A DNA stretch of 64,000 nt from Desulfobulbaceae bacterium. GTDB taxonomy: Bacteria > Desulfobacterota > Desulfobulbia > Desulfobulbales > Desulfocapsaceae. The notes under the pieces were generated by a model. That model was not told where the DNA came from and made no database searches. It saw only the letters and a program-made list of their open reading frames with translations. Position numbers and translations under genes: made by a program. The stretch lies in contig JALSMA010000091.1 of the NCBI GenBank assembly GCA_026988015.1, positions 1-64,000 of the forward strand, given 5' to 3'. Positions 8,572-17,381 of the stretch are shown here, one piece after another; the stretch's first letter is position 1, and each line of letters begins with the position of its first letter.

Positions 8572-9198
8572 TTAGTAAAAGATTCTATCAATGATGGATT
8601 CTGATGGTGGTTCAATGCCGTTATCCTGACTGTGAATTTGGCGTTTCAGACCAAACATGGCAAGGAGGTTGTCATCCATGCAGAATCTGTAACTGCTGGC
8701 TGAAATGATATTTCTGTTCACCGGATTTACGAGTTTTGCAGTGATGTACAGTGTCCGGTTATTGGTTGAATAGGTTCCAATAAGGACGGCTTGAACCGGT
8801 TGATCCGGGCTTATATCAGAAAGGTTGCGGGATAGAATTTTTTCGCCATCTTCGGGATTGATTTTCATGGTGTTGCGGAGGTTGATCTCTTTTACCGTGT
8901 ATCCGAGTTGGACCAGGCGTGCTCCAATATGGCTCTGAAGAAGTCTGCCCATCTGTGAAGTTTTTTCAAGATCACTGAGATCCACAAATGTGGATGTCAG
9001 CACTGCATCTTCAGGATGTCTCGGCAAAAGCGGGGGCATTGCCTGCCCGGTGAGATCATCGGCAATTTTGTCGCCTAGGCTGATCAGGTTTACATCTGCT
9101 CCGAGCAGGTTTTCAAGGGGGGTGCAGTTCAGTGATGAACAGCTGGAGTTTAAAAATGTAACTCCGAACAGAAGGAGGAGCAGGCTGATGTTTTTCAT
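8572..9198 (-). CDS. FlgO-like lipoprotein
   Basis: 208-aa predicted lipoprotein with a lipobox ending LNSSC (acylated Cys20). The body resembles the FlgO domain of Vibrio outer-membrane flagellar/H-ring accessory proteins: an ALT/VLTSTFVDLSDLEKTSQMGRLL segment, a GARLVQLGYTV segment and AVLIGTYSTNNRTLYITAKLV. In Vibrio FlgO works with FlgP/FlgT, but no flagellar gene is visible here. Only outer-membrane-associated location is well supported. It is 10 nt downstream of another lipoprotein gene, so the two are surely co-transcribed. Confidence 0.75.
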   Translation of the reverse strand: MKNISLLLLLFGVTFLNSSCSSLNCTPLENLLGADVNLISLGDKIADDLTGQAMPPLLPRHPEDAVLTSTFVDLSDLEKTSQMGRLLQSHIGARLVQLGYTVKEINLRNTMKINPEDGEKILSRNLSDISPDQPVQAVLIGTYSTNNRTLYITAKLVNPVNRNIISASSYRFCMDDNLLAMFGLKRQIHSQDNGIEPPSESIIDRIFY

Positions 9199-9208
9199 GG
9201 GCAGATTA

Positions 9209-9883
9209 TCATTGAACAGTTGAGACCATCTGAATGGTTTTGCCTGTGGGGGCGTTCTGGTAATGCCAGAAATCAGGGTCGTTTATATAATAAATATCAC
9301 TTGTTCTGAACAGATATTTCTTCTCTGTGACCATGGATGTAGTAATAATGACCTCATAATGACCATTTGTGGGAGAGGCGCTGCTCATTATGTCAATACC
9401 GGCTGCCAGGGCCATGACCTGCAGGGTCGAAGGGGCATTTCTGAATACTGAGATCATGGCTGTTAAGGCGGTCAGTGTGCCGGGAGCCATGGTGTAGCGG
9501 TTGCTTGCATGGTAAATAACCTGCACCTTGTAGTCAACTGCTATGTCTGTCATTTTTTTATCACTGCTTGTGGGGACACCATAGTTGACCAGTCGGGTGA
9601 TGAGCAGATCCCTGAAACCTTCATTGAACTGTGTTGTCTGGCCGCGTTCACACGGTACGCTATCTGTACCACAGGTAGTTTTTACATAGACTGCCCTGTC
9701 AACATAATCGCTTATTATCAGCTGGTTGTTTATCTGGTTGGCAACGTCTGCTGCCAGCACATCCCAGTGGTGCGCTGCCTGCATCTTCTGCTGTTCGGAG
9801 AAGGCATAGGAAGCCGGCTGAGGAATACGGGAGCAACTGCTGAGCAGGAGTGCAAAGATGATAACTATCGGGACTGCGCGCAT
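9209..9883 (-). CDS. Lipoprotein partner of the FlgO-like protein
   Basis: 224-aa predicted lipoprotein with lipobox LLSSC (acylated Cys17). A soluble domain follows with VDRAVYVKTTC, NEGFRDLLITRLVNYGVP and a C-terminal YLFRTSDIYYINDPDFWHY. Conserved Cys residues at about 70 and 77 (TTCGTDSVPC) may form a disulfide. AAGGTG lies before the ATG. It is the first gene of a two- or three-gene unit with the FlgO-like lipoprotein. I do not recognise a characterised family, but the pairing suggests a shared envelope complex. Confidence 0.65.
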   Translation of the reverse strand: MRAVPIVIIFALLLSSCSRIPQPASYAFSEQQKMQAAHHWDVLAADVANQINNQLIISDYVDRAVYVKTTCGTDSVPCERGQTTQFNEGFRDLLITRLVNYGVPTSSDKKMTDIAVDYKVQVIYHASNRYTMAPGTLTALTAMISVFRNAPSTLQVMALAAGIDIMSSASPTNGHYEVIITTSMVTEKKYLFRTSDIYYINDPDFWHYQNAPTGKTIQMVSTVQ

Positions 9884-9980
9884 CGTAAAACACCTTTAAT
9901 TTTATCAGATTGTTTATGAAAGTGACATAACTGTATCGGATGATAGCTGAAAAACTAAAGGATTAAAACAGCTGCATCCC

Positions 9981-10418
9981 TTAAAGACTGTCCAGCTTCT
10001 GGCGGAGCTGCTGTTCCGGTGGGGCCCCGACAACCTGATCCACCACCTGACCGTTTTTAAAGAACAGCAGGCTGGGTACACCCCGGATTTTATAGTGCAT
10101 AGCGGTTCCGGGGTTACTCGAGGTGTCAATCTTTGTGATGATGACTTTTCCGAGGTACTCTTTTGACAAGGAGGTGATTAGCGGTGTGATTGCCTTGCAG
10201 GGTCCGCAGGTTGGTGAGTAAAAATCCACCATTACAGGAAGTTGCGCTCCTGAGACGAAGGGTTGGAAATCGGAATCGGTCAGTTCTACCGGAACGGCGT
10301 TTATCTTGACGTTGAGGAGAGTCCCGCATTTACCACACTTGGGGGACAGATGCTGCTTGGCGGCAGGAATCCTGTTTTTTGCATTACATGAGGAACATGG
10401 GATAATAAGACTGTTCAT
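9981..10418 (-). CDS. trxC: Thioredoxin 2
   Basis: 145-aa thioredoxin with an extra N-terminal zinc ribbon (Cys8, Cys11, Cys28, Cys31), which is diagnostic for TrxC over TrxA. The redox site is TCGPCK (Cys71/Cys74), and the cis-Pro loop GVPSLLFF is intact. It is a cytoplasmic disulfide reductase. The first-shell sequence YSPTCGPC replaces the usual W-A-x-WCGPC, so the Trp before the active site is lost. A strong AGGAGA precedes the ATG. Monocistronic. Confidence 0.92.
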   Translation of the reverse strand: MNSLIIPCSSCNAKNRIPAAKQHLSPKCGKCGTLLNVKINAVPVELTDSDFQPFVSGAQLPVMVDFYSPTCGPCKAITPLITSLSKEYLGKVIITKIDTSSNPGTAMHYKIRGVPSLLFFKNGQVVDQVVGAPPEQQLRQKLDSL

Positions 10419-10475
10419 GGGTATCTCCTTTCGTGAAAACCTGTCTGGGATGCGGTTGGTATCTCGGTTTGATGA

Positions 10476-10545
10476 TCGTGTGAAAAATCTTGAAAACCGG
10501 ATGGCTAAGAAAAAAAATCAGCAATGAAGCAAAGGACGGGAGGCC
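10476..10545 (+). repeat. Family A element, internally deleted copy
   Basis: The stretch begins TCGTGTGAAAAATCTTG and contains GATGGCTAAGAAAAAAA, which recurs at 53,755 in a full copy. It then jumps to AGCAATGAAGCAAAGG, similar to the right end of full copies (AGCAACGAAGCAGGTG). About 60 bp of the interior are missing. It lies between trxC and the inverted copy 180 bp further on. Confidence 0.4.
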
Positions 10546-10726
10546 GAGGCCATCAAGTTTTCCTTTTCTTAAAATGCGAATGAATGGATGTTCTGTCAAG
10601 GAATGGCTGGTCAAATCAGCCATCGAAGTTGACTATTGCTCAAACAGGGTGCAGTGTTTATACTCTCCGTTGCTGTTGTTATTTTTTTATCTCGTTGTAA
10701 ACAGAGAATCTTCAAATATGATGGCG

Positions 10727-10841
10727 TTGTAAAAACTCTTCTCCTGCTTTGGATCTGAATTTTTATTGTTCAATTACGACGTCCCCTGGTACGTTGAAAT
10801 TAAATAACAAATACGCGACTCGCACCTGAGGCTTTCTACGA
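10727..10841 (-). repeat. Family A element, inverted copy
   Basis: Read on the minus strand this 115-bp stretch matches the elements at 53.7 and 62.8 kb: an end TCGTAGAAAG, a middle CGCGTATTTGTT, the internal palindrome around CGTACCAGGGGACG, and the other end GAAGAGTTTTTACAACGCC. The terminal 9-mers (TTGTAAAAA and TTTCTACGA on the plus strand) are an imperfect inverted pair. It ends 25 bp before the PHP gene start and probably shapes that gene's leader. Together with the deleted copy it accounts for most of the 448-bp gap 10,419-10,866. Confidence 0.7.
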
Positions 10842-10866
10842 GTTCATCAAATACCAGTTATCCAAT

Positions 10867-11712
10867 ATGTCCATTGACCTTCACACTCATTCCTGGTTTT
10901 CAGACGGTACTCAAAGTCCCACCGAACTGGTGGATCTTGCCAGGCGCAGCGGGGTATCTGCCCTGTCTATCACTGACCATGACACCATGGATGGCGTTGC
11001 TGAGGCCCTTGCAGCCGGAGTTGAACACGGGGTGGAGGTGGTTCCCGGGCTTGAAGTAAGTGTTATGCACAAAAAAATGGCATTGCACATACTTGGTTAT
11101 TATATGGATCCTGATAATCAAACCCTGAATGCTGCCCTTGCCGTGCTGCAGGAAGCCCGTGATGGTAGGAATGAAGAAATTATTGGCAGGCTTAAAAAAT
11201 TCGGGATTGCAGCAACTGTTCAGGAACTGAAAGAAATTTCCGGGCATGGTCAGACCGGACGTCCCCATATTGCAAAGCTTCTGATGAACCATGGTATGGT
11301 ACGTTCCATTCCTCAGGCCTTTGATGACTATCTGAGGAAAGGGGCAAAGGCCTATGTGCCAAGGTTTGCCTATTCTGCCGAAAAGGCTATTGCCCTAATA
11401 GGTGATGCAGGTGGTATTGCAGTTCTTGCTCACCCCATACAGGTGGACAGATCGTTATCGCTCCTCGGTTCTCTGCTTCCTGTTTTGAAGGGATACGGTC
11501 TTGTGGGCATTGAAACATTTTATCCAACCCAGTCAAAAAAAATGCGGAAACGGATCAGGAAATTTGCAGAAGAGAATGATCTGCTCCTTACAGGTGGCAG
11601 TGATTATCACGGGGAAATCCGTCCTGGAACCCGCCTGGCTGGTGGTAATAATGTGTTTGTGCCTCCGGAACTTCTGGAAAAGATGAAGACCTGGCTAGGG
11701 GAAAATAGCTGA
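10867..11712 (+). CDS. PHP-domain phosphoesterase (TrpH/RNase AM-like)
   Basis: 281-aa metal-dependent phosphoesterase. The PHP motifs are in order: DLHTHSWFSDG (His6, His8), SITDHDTMDG, the ExVSV-type PGLEVSV, AHPIQ and the C-terminal SDYHG. The family (E. coli YciV/TrpH, now RNase AM) acts on 3',5'-nucleoside bisphosphates and 5' ends of short RNAs in the cytoplasm. Length and motif spacing are normal. No good Shine-Dalgarno precedes the ATG, whose leader is formed by a family A repeat, so the initiation context is unusual. Confidence 0.85.
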   Translation: MSIDLHTHSWFSDGTQSPTELVDLARRSGVSALSITDHDTMDGVAEALAAGVEHGVEVVPGLEVSVMHKKMALHILGYYMDPDNQTLNAALAVLQEARDGRNEEIIGRLKKFGIAATVQELKEISGHGQTGRPHIAKLLMNHGMVRSIPQAFDDYLRKGAKAYVPRFAYSAEKAIALIGDAGGIAVLAHPIQVDRSLSLLGSLLPVLKGYGLVGIETFYPTQSKKMRKRIRKFAEENDLLLTGGSDYHGEIRPGTRLAGGNNVFVPPELLEKMKTWLGENS

Positions 11713-11799
11713 AACAGGCCTGCCAAAAACTCTATATGGAAAACCTGAAGCTATTGATGAGAGTGTAGCATATCAGCAATGGCTTCAATGAGAACAGGA

Positions 11800-11923
11800 T
11801 GCATCGGCAATGAACGCCCGAAAGGGGGGGCGGGTGAGTTTTTCGAGCATACCTGGTTGCGGAAAATGTATTAATATCTCATGATATTAACGGAAAACAA
11901 TCATGACGCCTTCACGGATTCAG
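11800..11923 (+). repeat. Family B element, copy 2
   Basis: The left part (GCATCGGCAATGAACGCCCG, from 11,801) closely resembles the left part of the 22.0-kb copy. The right arm CTTCACGGATTCAGGG (11,909-11,924) carries the family's ACGGATTCAG core. The distance between the arms is about 122 bp, as in the other copies. A run of seven G lies at 11,824-11,830. The right arm provides the AGGG that acts as ribosome-binding site of the downstream regulator. Confidence 0.5.
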
Positions 11924-11932
11924 GGAAAAACA

Positions 11933-13324
11933 ATGCATTCAATACTTGTAGTTGATGATGAGCCCAATTATCTCATAGTGCTTTCAGAACTCCTTCGTGA
12001 TGAGGGGTTTGAGGTCTTTACGGCTGCTTCTGGGACGGAGGGAATGGCCCAGGTTGCCGCTGCTGATCTTGACCTTGTTATAACAGACATGCAGATGCCC
12101 GGTATGGATGGCCTTCAGTTTCTTGAGAAGATTAAAGAGAAGAATGATAGTCTGCCGGTTATCATGATAACCGCCTTTGCTGAAGTTGATAAGGCCGTCG
12201 CTGCGATGCAGGCCGGTGCATATAATTACCTGGCTAAACCGTTTTCCAATGACGAGCTGCTGGTAAATATTAAACAAGCTGTTCATCACTACTCTTTACT
12301 TCGTGAAAACAGTCGTTTGCGAAAGGAAATGCTGGAACGTACCGGCTATTCCGGAATGGTCGGGAAGAGTAAGCATATGCAGCAGGTGTATGAACTGATT
12401 GAGAAGGTGGCACCAACCCCGTCATCGGTTCTTATCACAGGTGAGAGCGGTACGGGCAAGGAACTTGTTGCCAAGGCTATTCACTTTAACAGTCCTCGGG
12501 TGGACGAGCCTTTTATCACCGTAAATTGTGCCGCATTGGCTGAGAACCTTCTCGAAAGTGAGTTGTTCGGTCATGAAAAAGGGGCCTTTACCGGGGCCGT
12601 GGCAATGCGTAAGGGCCGATTTGAGCTTGCTGATGGTGGAACCCTGTTTCTTGATGAAATTGGAGAAATCCCGCTGCCTCTGCAGTCAAAATTACTGCGT
12701 GCTATTCAGGAGAAACGTTTTGAGCGGGTTGGTGGAAGCAAGACCTTGAGTGTGGATGTACGTATTGTCAGTGCCACAAACCGGGAGCTGAAAGAAGAGG
12801 TGAATAATGGTAATTTCCGTGAGGATCTCTACTATCGCCTGAATGTGATTCACTTGGTATTGCCAGCCCTCCGGGAACGTCAGGATGACATTCCTCTACT
12901 TGTTGATTATTTTGTACAGAGTATGGCGGATCGCCTTGGGAAACCAGGGCTTTCAATAAATAAAGAGGCCATGCGTCTTCTGGTGGGTCTACCCTGGGAG
13001 GGTAATGTCAGAGAACTTGAGAACACCATTGAGCGGGCAGCAATACTTTGTGATGACAAAAAGATAAAGGGAGAGGATGTTCAACCGGAATCACTTGGCA
13101 ACGATAAACAGAAGGCTCTGAATGCTGATCTGGATCTCAGCAGGATTATTCCTGCAAATACTGCACTCAATGATGTCCTCTATGCCATTGAAGACAGAAT
13201 GCTGAACGAGGCATTGGAAGAGACATCCTATGTCCAGGCACGTGCTGCTGAAAAACTTGGAATTACCAAGAGTCTGCTTCAGTATAAAATGAAAAAATAT
13301 GGGATAAAGAAGAAGGGAAAATAG
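11933..13324 (+). CDS. Sigma-54-dependent response regulator (NtrC family), orphan
   Basis: 463 aa from the chosen ATG, preceded by AGGGAAAAACA; an ATG 30 bp upstream lacks a ribosome-binding site and would add residues before the receiver. Receiver domain 1-120 has phosphoacceptor Asp52 (VITDMQMPG). The AAA+ domain (~140-370) has Walker A GESGTGKE, the sigma-54 contact loop GAFTGA and Walker [10 protein letters not shown]. The C-terminal Fis-type HTH (~425-460) ends [19 protein letters not shown]. No histidine kinase is adjacent, so the partner is unknown. The gene is convergent with nadK (12 bp between stops). Confidence 0.92.
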   Translation: MHSILVVDDEPNYLIVLSELLRDEGFEVFTAASGTEGMAQVAAADLDLVITDMQMPGMDGLQFLEKIKEKNDSLPVIMITAFAEVDKAVAAMQAGAYNYLAKPFSNDELLVNIKQAVHHYSLLRENSRLRKEMLERTGYSGMVGKSKHMQQVYELIEKVAPTPSSVLITGESGTGKELVAKAIHFNSPRVDEPFITVNCAALAENLLESELFGHEKGAFTGAVAMRKGRFELADGGTLFLDEIGEIPLPLQSKLLRAIQEKRFERVGGSKTLSVDVRIVSATNRELKEEVNNGNFREDLYYRLNVIHLVLPALRERQDDIPLLVDYFVQSMADRLGKPGLSINKEAMRLLVGLPWEGNVRELENTIERAAILCDDKKIKGEDVQPESLGNDKQKALNADLDLSRIIPANTALNDVLYAIEDRMLNEALEETSYVQARAAEKLGITKSLLQYKMKKYGIKKKGK

Positions 13325-13336
13325 CGGTTGACGGCA

Positions 13337-14206
13337 TCATTCTGATGTCGTTTTTCCAATGCCCCAGTGCAGTTTGTTTCTGAGAATAGCAAAATAGTCG
13401 CGGTCCGGCGAGATGATAAGCCGCAGCGGATGCTTAGCCGCTTCAATTTTCAGAGTGTAGCTGTCGTCCATATTCCATGCCGGCTGACCATCCACAATGA
13501 TCTGAGCATTATGGTTATGACCTGTCTCAAGGGTTGTTTGTAATCTGCTGTTGGCAGGCAGCAGGACAGGGCGCGAACCAAGCATGAACGGACAGATAGG
13601 GGTCACCAGGATGGAGGCCAGGCCCGGATACACCAGTGGCCCTCCGGCCGACAGATTGTAGGCTGTGGAACCAGTTGGCGTTGAAAAAATGAGGCCATCA
13701 GCTTTGTAGGTATTAATATATTCCTCATCTGCACTGGTTGAGAGTTGTAGAACCCGGTCAAGGGTTCCTTTGGAAATAACTACTTCATTGAGCGCATAGC
13801 GGGAAGCTCCCGTATCTTCCTCGGAATTGAGGGAGGCTTTCAGCATCATCCTGTTTTCAATAGTGATGGTTCCTGAAACCAGTTCATCGACTGCAGCGAT
13901 GGCCTCCTGTTCGGTTCGTTCGGTTAAGAAACCGAGGTTCCCCATGTTGATCCCCAGTACCGGGATGGAAAAACGTGCGGCCTGATCGGCTACATGCAGC
14001 AGGGTTCCGTCACCACCGAGCACAATAAGGACATCGAGCTCTTTGCTTAACCTGTCAAATGTTGTCGTAACCTGTTGCTGCTCAAGTCTTGCCGCGAGAA
14101 GTTTTGCCAGCTCTGCGGCTGGTGTGTCGCCCTTTTTCCTAACGATTCCAGCATGTTTCAGTGATAAATTGAGATGGCTGCGGAAGACTTCGGAGATATG
14201 CGGCAT
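13337..14206 (-). CDS. nadK: NAD kinase
   Basis: 289-aa ATP-NAD kinase that makes NADP. The family GGDGT motif is at residues 64-68 (catalytic Asp66), followed by GINMGNLGFLTE and the NAD-binding TPTGSTAYNLSAGGP. The start at 14,206 is chosen because it lies one base after the TGA of proC (TGACATG), a coupling arrangement, and gives the usual family length. Longer readings would run back through proC. NadK supplies the NADPH that ProC uses, so the pairing makes functional sense. Confidence 0.95.
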   Translation of the reverse strand: MPHISEVFRSHLNLSLKHAGIVRKKGDTPAAELAKLLAARLEQQQVTTTFDRLSKELDVLIVLGGDGTLLHVADQAARFSIPVLGINMGNLGFLTERTEQEAIAAVDELVSGTITIENRMMLKASLNSEEDTGASRYALNEVVISKGTLDRVLQLSTSADEEYINTYKADGLIFSTPTGSTAYNLSAGGPLVYPGLASILVTPICPFMLGSRPVLLPANSRLQTTLETGHNHNAQIIVDGQPAWNMDDSYTLKIEAAKHPLRLIISPDRDYFAILRNKLHWGIGKTTSE

Positions 14207-14207
14207 G

Positions 14208-15020
14208 TCAGTTGTTTCCAAGTTCTTTCGAACGTAGCACTGCTGCTTCAACGGCATCCATGACGATCCCCTTAAAGCCACTTCGTTCGAGTACATGTTG
14301 GGCGGCAATGGTTGTTCCTCCTGGAGAGGTGACCATTGCTCGAAGGTCGGCTGGATGTTTTTTACTCTCAATGAGCAATTTAACCGATCCAAGTATGGTT
14401 TGCAGGGCCAGTGTTTCAGCGGTGGGTCGAGGCAGACCTGCTTTAATACCGGCGTCAATCATGGCATCAGCGAAGGTGAAGACGTAAGCCGGTCCTGATC
14501 CGGAAAGGCCGGTTACGGCATCGAGTGCGGATTCGTCAAGAATTACCGCTTTACCAACTTTGTTGAGAATTTCTTCACAGCGGAGCAGTTCTTCCCGGCT
14601 CACATTTTTATTGCCACTGAGGCCTGATGCTGCCTCAAGGATCAACGCTGGGGTGTTTGGCATGACCCGGATAATTTTATAGTCATCACGGCCAAGCCTC
14701 TCTTCATAGAAGGATATGGGCAGACCTGCAGCGATGGTGATAATGAGATGTTCACTGCTGATATGGTCTCTGGAGGCAGCAAGGATAATCTCCATGATCT
14801 GGGGTTTTACAGCAAGAAGAACTGTATCACAGGTAGCCCAGATCTGGTCACTGTTATCAAAACCCTCAATTCCATAGGTTTGGGTCATGTATTCCCTGCG
14901 CTCGGTGCTGGGTTCTGCCACAGAAATGTCGCTCTTGGAATAGAGCCCGGAACCGATAATTCCACGAATCAGAGCCTCACCCATCTGGCCCCCACCGATA
15001 AAGCCAATTTTGTTACTCAT
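14208..15020 (-). CDS. proC: Pyrroline-5-carboxylate reductase
   Basis: 270-aa cytoplasmic enzyme for the last step of proline synthesis. It has the N-terminal Rossmann motif GFIGGGQMGEAL (residues 6-17), AAGLPISFYEE, RVMPNTPALI, and the C-terminal dimerisation signature around ALDAVTGLSGSGPAYV and VTSPGGTT. The ATG at 15,020 is preceded by AGGGTG. A longer reading to 15,221 has no family homology. It is translationally coupled to nadK downstream. Confidence 0.95.
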   Translation of the reverse strand: MSNKIGFIGGGQMGEALIRGIIGSGLYSKSDISVAEPSTERREYMTQTYGIEGFDNSDQIWATCDTVLLAVKPQIMEIILAASRDHISSEHLIITIAAGLPISFYEERLGRDDYKIIRVMPNTPALILEAASGLSGNKNVSREELLRCEEILNKVGKAVILDESALDAVTGLSGSGPAYVFTFADAMIDAGIKAGLPRPTAETLALQTILGSVKLLIESKKHPADLRAMVTSPGGTTIAAQHVLERSGFKGIVMDAVEAAVLRSKELGNN

Positions 15021-15173
15021 TTTAGACACCCTTTTAGCTGAAAAGTTTTGTGGAATGTACCATGTCTCAGGGAAACCGTCTACAGAGGAAAAAGAGGTCT
15101 CTGATTCAAGGTGAAATCTCAAATTATTCATGCTAAGCTGTAAATGGTTCTCAATTAAAAAAACTATAAGCCA

Positions 15174-15295
15174 AAACCCGCAACTGTTCGATGGGGACGC
15201 AGCTAGGTTTAGTCTGAACATGTCTGTCTGTGTAAAATGATCCTGTATTTCAGTAGGTTATCAATGGAGATGCTCGCTAAGTCGTTGTGGGTTCA
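15174..15295. repeat. Family B element, copy 3
   Basis: The left arm AACCCGCAACTGTTCGATGG (15,175-15,194) is an imperfect complement of the right arm AGTCGTTGTGGGTTCAG (15,279-15,295). The element is about 122 bp and contains CAGTAGGTTATCAA (from 15,251), a core shared with the copies at 15.9 and 22.0 kb. It fills much of the 321-bp divergent spacer between proC and the MORN gene. Confidence 0.55.
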
Positions 15296-15341
15296 GCTAC
15301 AAATTATGAAAAAATATTATTTCTAAATGGGAGAGTTGAAA

Positions 15342-15779
15342 ATGAAAAAACTTATGTTGAGTGTTTGTATGATCCTGGGGTTTGCTTCTTCTGCATTTTG
15401 TGGCTGTATTGAGGGGAATTGTGTTAATGGTCATGGAACGTATGAGTGGTCCGATGGGAGCCGTTATACCGGTAGCATCAGAGAAAAAGCGCCAGATGGC
15501 GAGGGGACCATGCTCTATGCCGATGGTGGCGAGTATAAGGGAGAAATGAAAGCTGGTGAAAGAAGTGGTAAAGGTGTGATGCAATTTCCGGATGGAAAAA
15601 CGTATACCGGAGAGTGGGAATATAACCTGATGAATGGTCAGGGAATCATGGTCTGGCTTGATGGTCGAAAGTATGAAGGGGAGTGGATGGACGGTATGCA
15701 CCATGGACAGGGGCGTCTCAGCTATCCCGATGGCAGGGTGAAAGAGGGGGAATGGGAGGACGGAGACTTGCTGGACTGA
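15342..15779 (+). CDS. Secreted MORN-repeat protein
   Basis: 145 aa. A signal peptide (MKKLMLSVCMILGFASSAFCG) is followed by about five MORN repeats of roughly 22 residues (YEWSDGSRYTG, MLYADGGEYKG, MQFPDGKTYTG, MVWLDGRKYEG, LSYPDGRVKEG), which covers the whole mature chain. Two Cys just after the signal (CIEGNC) could form a disulfide. The start is set at the ATG after GGGAGAG, five codons inside an upstream ATG. MORN repeats bind lipids or act as spacers. No enzyme domain is present, so function is unknown. Confidence 0.8.
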   Translation: MKKLMLSVCMILGFASSAFCGCIEGNCVNGHGTYEWSDGSRYTGSIREKAPDGEGTMLYADGGEYKGEMKAGERSGKGVMQFPDGKTYTGEWEYNLMNGQGIMVWLDGRKYEGEWMDGMHHGQGRLSYPDGRVKEGEWEDGDLLD

Positions 15780-15831
15780 TATGCGGTATCGTTGAAATTG
15801 CTGTAGTGCTGGAATGGTTACTGTTAGAAAT

Positions 15832-15953
15832 CATCCCGAATCCGTAACCGTTCGATGGTAATAGAACCTGGTTATTTTTGAACACCTTGATTATAGTGTG
15901 CTAAATCAGTAGGTTGTTAAAAAAAATGACGAAACGGTTATGGATTCAGGATG
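15832..15953. repeat. Family B element, copy 4 (best-preserved ends)
   Basis: The left arm CCCGAATCCGTAACCGTTCG (15,835-15,854) and the right arm CGAAACGGTTATGGATTCAG (15,930-15,949) form inverted repeats of about 23 bp with few mismatches. Each is bounded by CATC/GATG at the outer side. The element is 122 bp, carries the CAGTAGGTTGTTAA core at 15,907 and ends 18 bp before the Trm112-like gene. Confidence 0.6.
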
Positions 15954-15970
15954 TTCCCAAGGAGGATAAG

Positions 15971-16156
15971 ATGATAAGTCAAGCACTGCTGGATATTCTG
16001 GCCTGCCCCAAGTGCAAAGAGGCCGTGGTCATAAATGACAGTGAGGATGGATTGATCTGTGAGACATGCAGGTTGCTCTATGAGATCCGTGATGATATAC
16101 CGGTGATGCTTATTGATGAGGCCAGACCTCTGGATGCAGACGATCGGGCCAGTTGA
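15971..16156 (+). CDS. Trm112-like / UPF0434 zinc-binding protein
   Basis: 61-aa member of the Trm112p/YcaR family, with a Zn ribbon formed by Cys12, Cys15, Cys30 and Cys33 and the typical LLDILACPKCK start and IPVMLIDEAR end. Trm112 proteins activate methyltransferases in eukaryotes and archaea. In bacteria the partner is mostly unknown, and many genes lie near lpxK/kdsB. The start at the ATG after a perfect AGGAGG-type site (AAGGAGGATAAG) is clear. It is followed 9 bp later by the MscS gene, probably in the same transcript. Confidence 0.9.
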   Translation: MISQALLDILACPKCKEAVVINDSEDGLICETCRLLYEIRDDIPVMLIDEARPLDADDRAS

Positions 16157-16165
16157 CGGATCACA

Positions 16166-17257
16166 ATGGAATTCTCTTTTTTTCAGGAACTTGAAACTCT
16201 TCTCAAGGGGGTGCCGCTGCTGCAGCAGTATGATCTCCTTGAGCGACTGGCCATTGTTCTGGTCTATGCGATATTGGCCAAAATAATTGATCTGGTACTG
16301 ATCCGCTCTCTACGCAGGGTGGCTGCTAGGACCAAGATGCACTTTGATGATTTTCTGATTAGCTTCTTCCACAGGCCGCTGCTCATAACAATTGTCCTCT
16401 TCGGTGTGCTTCACGCCTGTGGGGTAAAACCGGATCTTCCTGGAATGATGGCCTTGATCATTCCCAGTGGCAGTAAATCACTGATTTTGATCGTCTGGTG
16501 GGCTGCTATCTCCAGTAGTCTAGGTAAAACAGATATTAAAGAAGCCAGCCGGATTTTTGGTGGCCGAACCATAGACCCTGACATTTTTCTTCTCTTTAAA
16601 AATGTCTCAAGGATACTTCTCCTCTTTTTCACCATTCTCTGGATTCTTCTTATCTGGAAGGTAAATCTTGCACCTCTCTTTGCCTCAGCAGGGATTGTGG
16701 GTATTGCCGTGGCCCTGGCGGCCAAAGATACCCTTGCCAACTTTTTTGGCGGGATTTCTGTTTTTATGGATCGGGCCTATAAAGTTGGTGAGTATATTAT
16801 TCTGGAATCCGGTGAGCGTGGGGAAGTAGTTGAAGTCGGTATACGTTCCACGAAAATCCTGACTCGGGATGATGTGATGATTACAGTCCCGAACGGGATA
16901 ATGGCCAACTCTAAAATAATCAATGAATCTGCGCCGCAGCCGCGATTTCGGATACGGCTTGATATCGGTGTAGCCTATGGGACGGATCTTGATATGGTGG
17001 AGGATCTGCTGTTGCTGGTGGCGGATGGAAATAATCAAGTTGTGAAGCAACCGCCTCCCAGAGTTCGACTGCGCACTTTTGGCGATTCTGCATTGAACTT
17101 TCAGCTGCTACTCTGGGTCCGCGATCCTCGTGAAAAAGGACGCCAGACACATCTATTGCTGAAGGAGGTGTATCGTGTTTTTAACGAGAATGGGGTGTCC
17201 ATACCGTTCCCACAGCGTGATGTGTATATAAGGGAACAGGGCCTGAAAAGAGGATAA
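16166..17257 (+). CDS. MscS-family mechanosensitive channel
   Basis: 363-aa inner-membrane channel of the small-conductance (MscS) family that releases solutes on hypo-osmotic shock. Hydrophobic segments lie at about residues 25-45, 65-90, 100-118 and 140-165. The pore helix and hinge follow (FASAGIVGIAVALAAKDTLANFFGG), and then the beta domain (DRAYKVGEYI, GEVVEVGIRSTKI, VPNGIMANSKIIN). C-terminal alpha/beta cage ends at ISIPFPQRDVYI, the family's usual end. Co-transcribed with the Trm112-like gene. Confidence 0.9.
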   Translation: MEFSFFQELETLLKGVPLLQQYDLLERLAIVLVYAILAKIIDLVLIRSLRRVAARTKMHFDDFLISFFHRPLLITIVLFGVLHACGVKPDLPGMMALIIPSGSKSLILIVWWAAISSSLGKTDIKEASRIFGGRTIDPDIFLLFKNVSRILLLFFTILWILLIWKVNLAPLFASAGIVGIAVALAAKDTLANFFGGISVFMDRAYKVGEYIILESGERGEVVEVGIRSTKILTRDDVMITVPNGIMANSKIINESAPQPRFRIRLDIGVAYGTDLDMVEDLLLLVADGNNQVVKQPPPRVRLRTFGDSALNFQLLLWVRDPREKGRQTHLLLKEVYRVFNENGVSIPFPQRDVYIREQGLKRG

Positions 17258-17319
17258 ACAGAGAGGGTTGTTACCAAGGTTGATGAACGTGGAAGGAAGA
17301 AACGTATAAACAACCCAAA

Positions 17320-17351
17320 AAGGGCCGGGGAGTGAAGAAACCCCGGCCCTT
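17320..17351. terminator. Bidirectional intrinsic terminator
   Basis: A perfect 11-bp GC-rich stem (AAGGGCCGGGG, 17,320-17,330, with 17,341-17,351) and a 10-nt loop lies between the convergent MscS and PEP synthase genes. It is followed by T-rich DNA on the plus side and by TTTTGGG on the minus side, so it can serve both. Confidence 0.85.
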
Positions 17352-17381
17352 CTTATTTGTTAGTCAAAAAAAGAAAATCTG

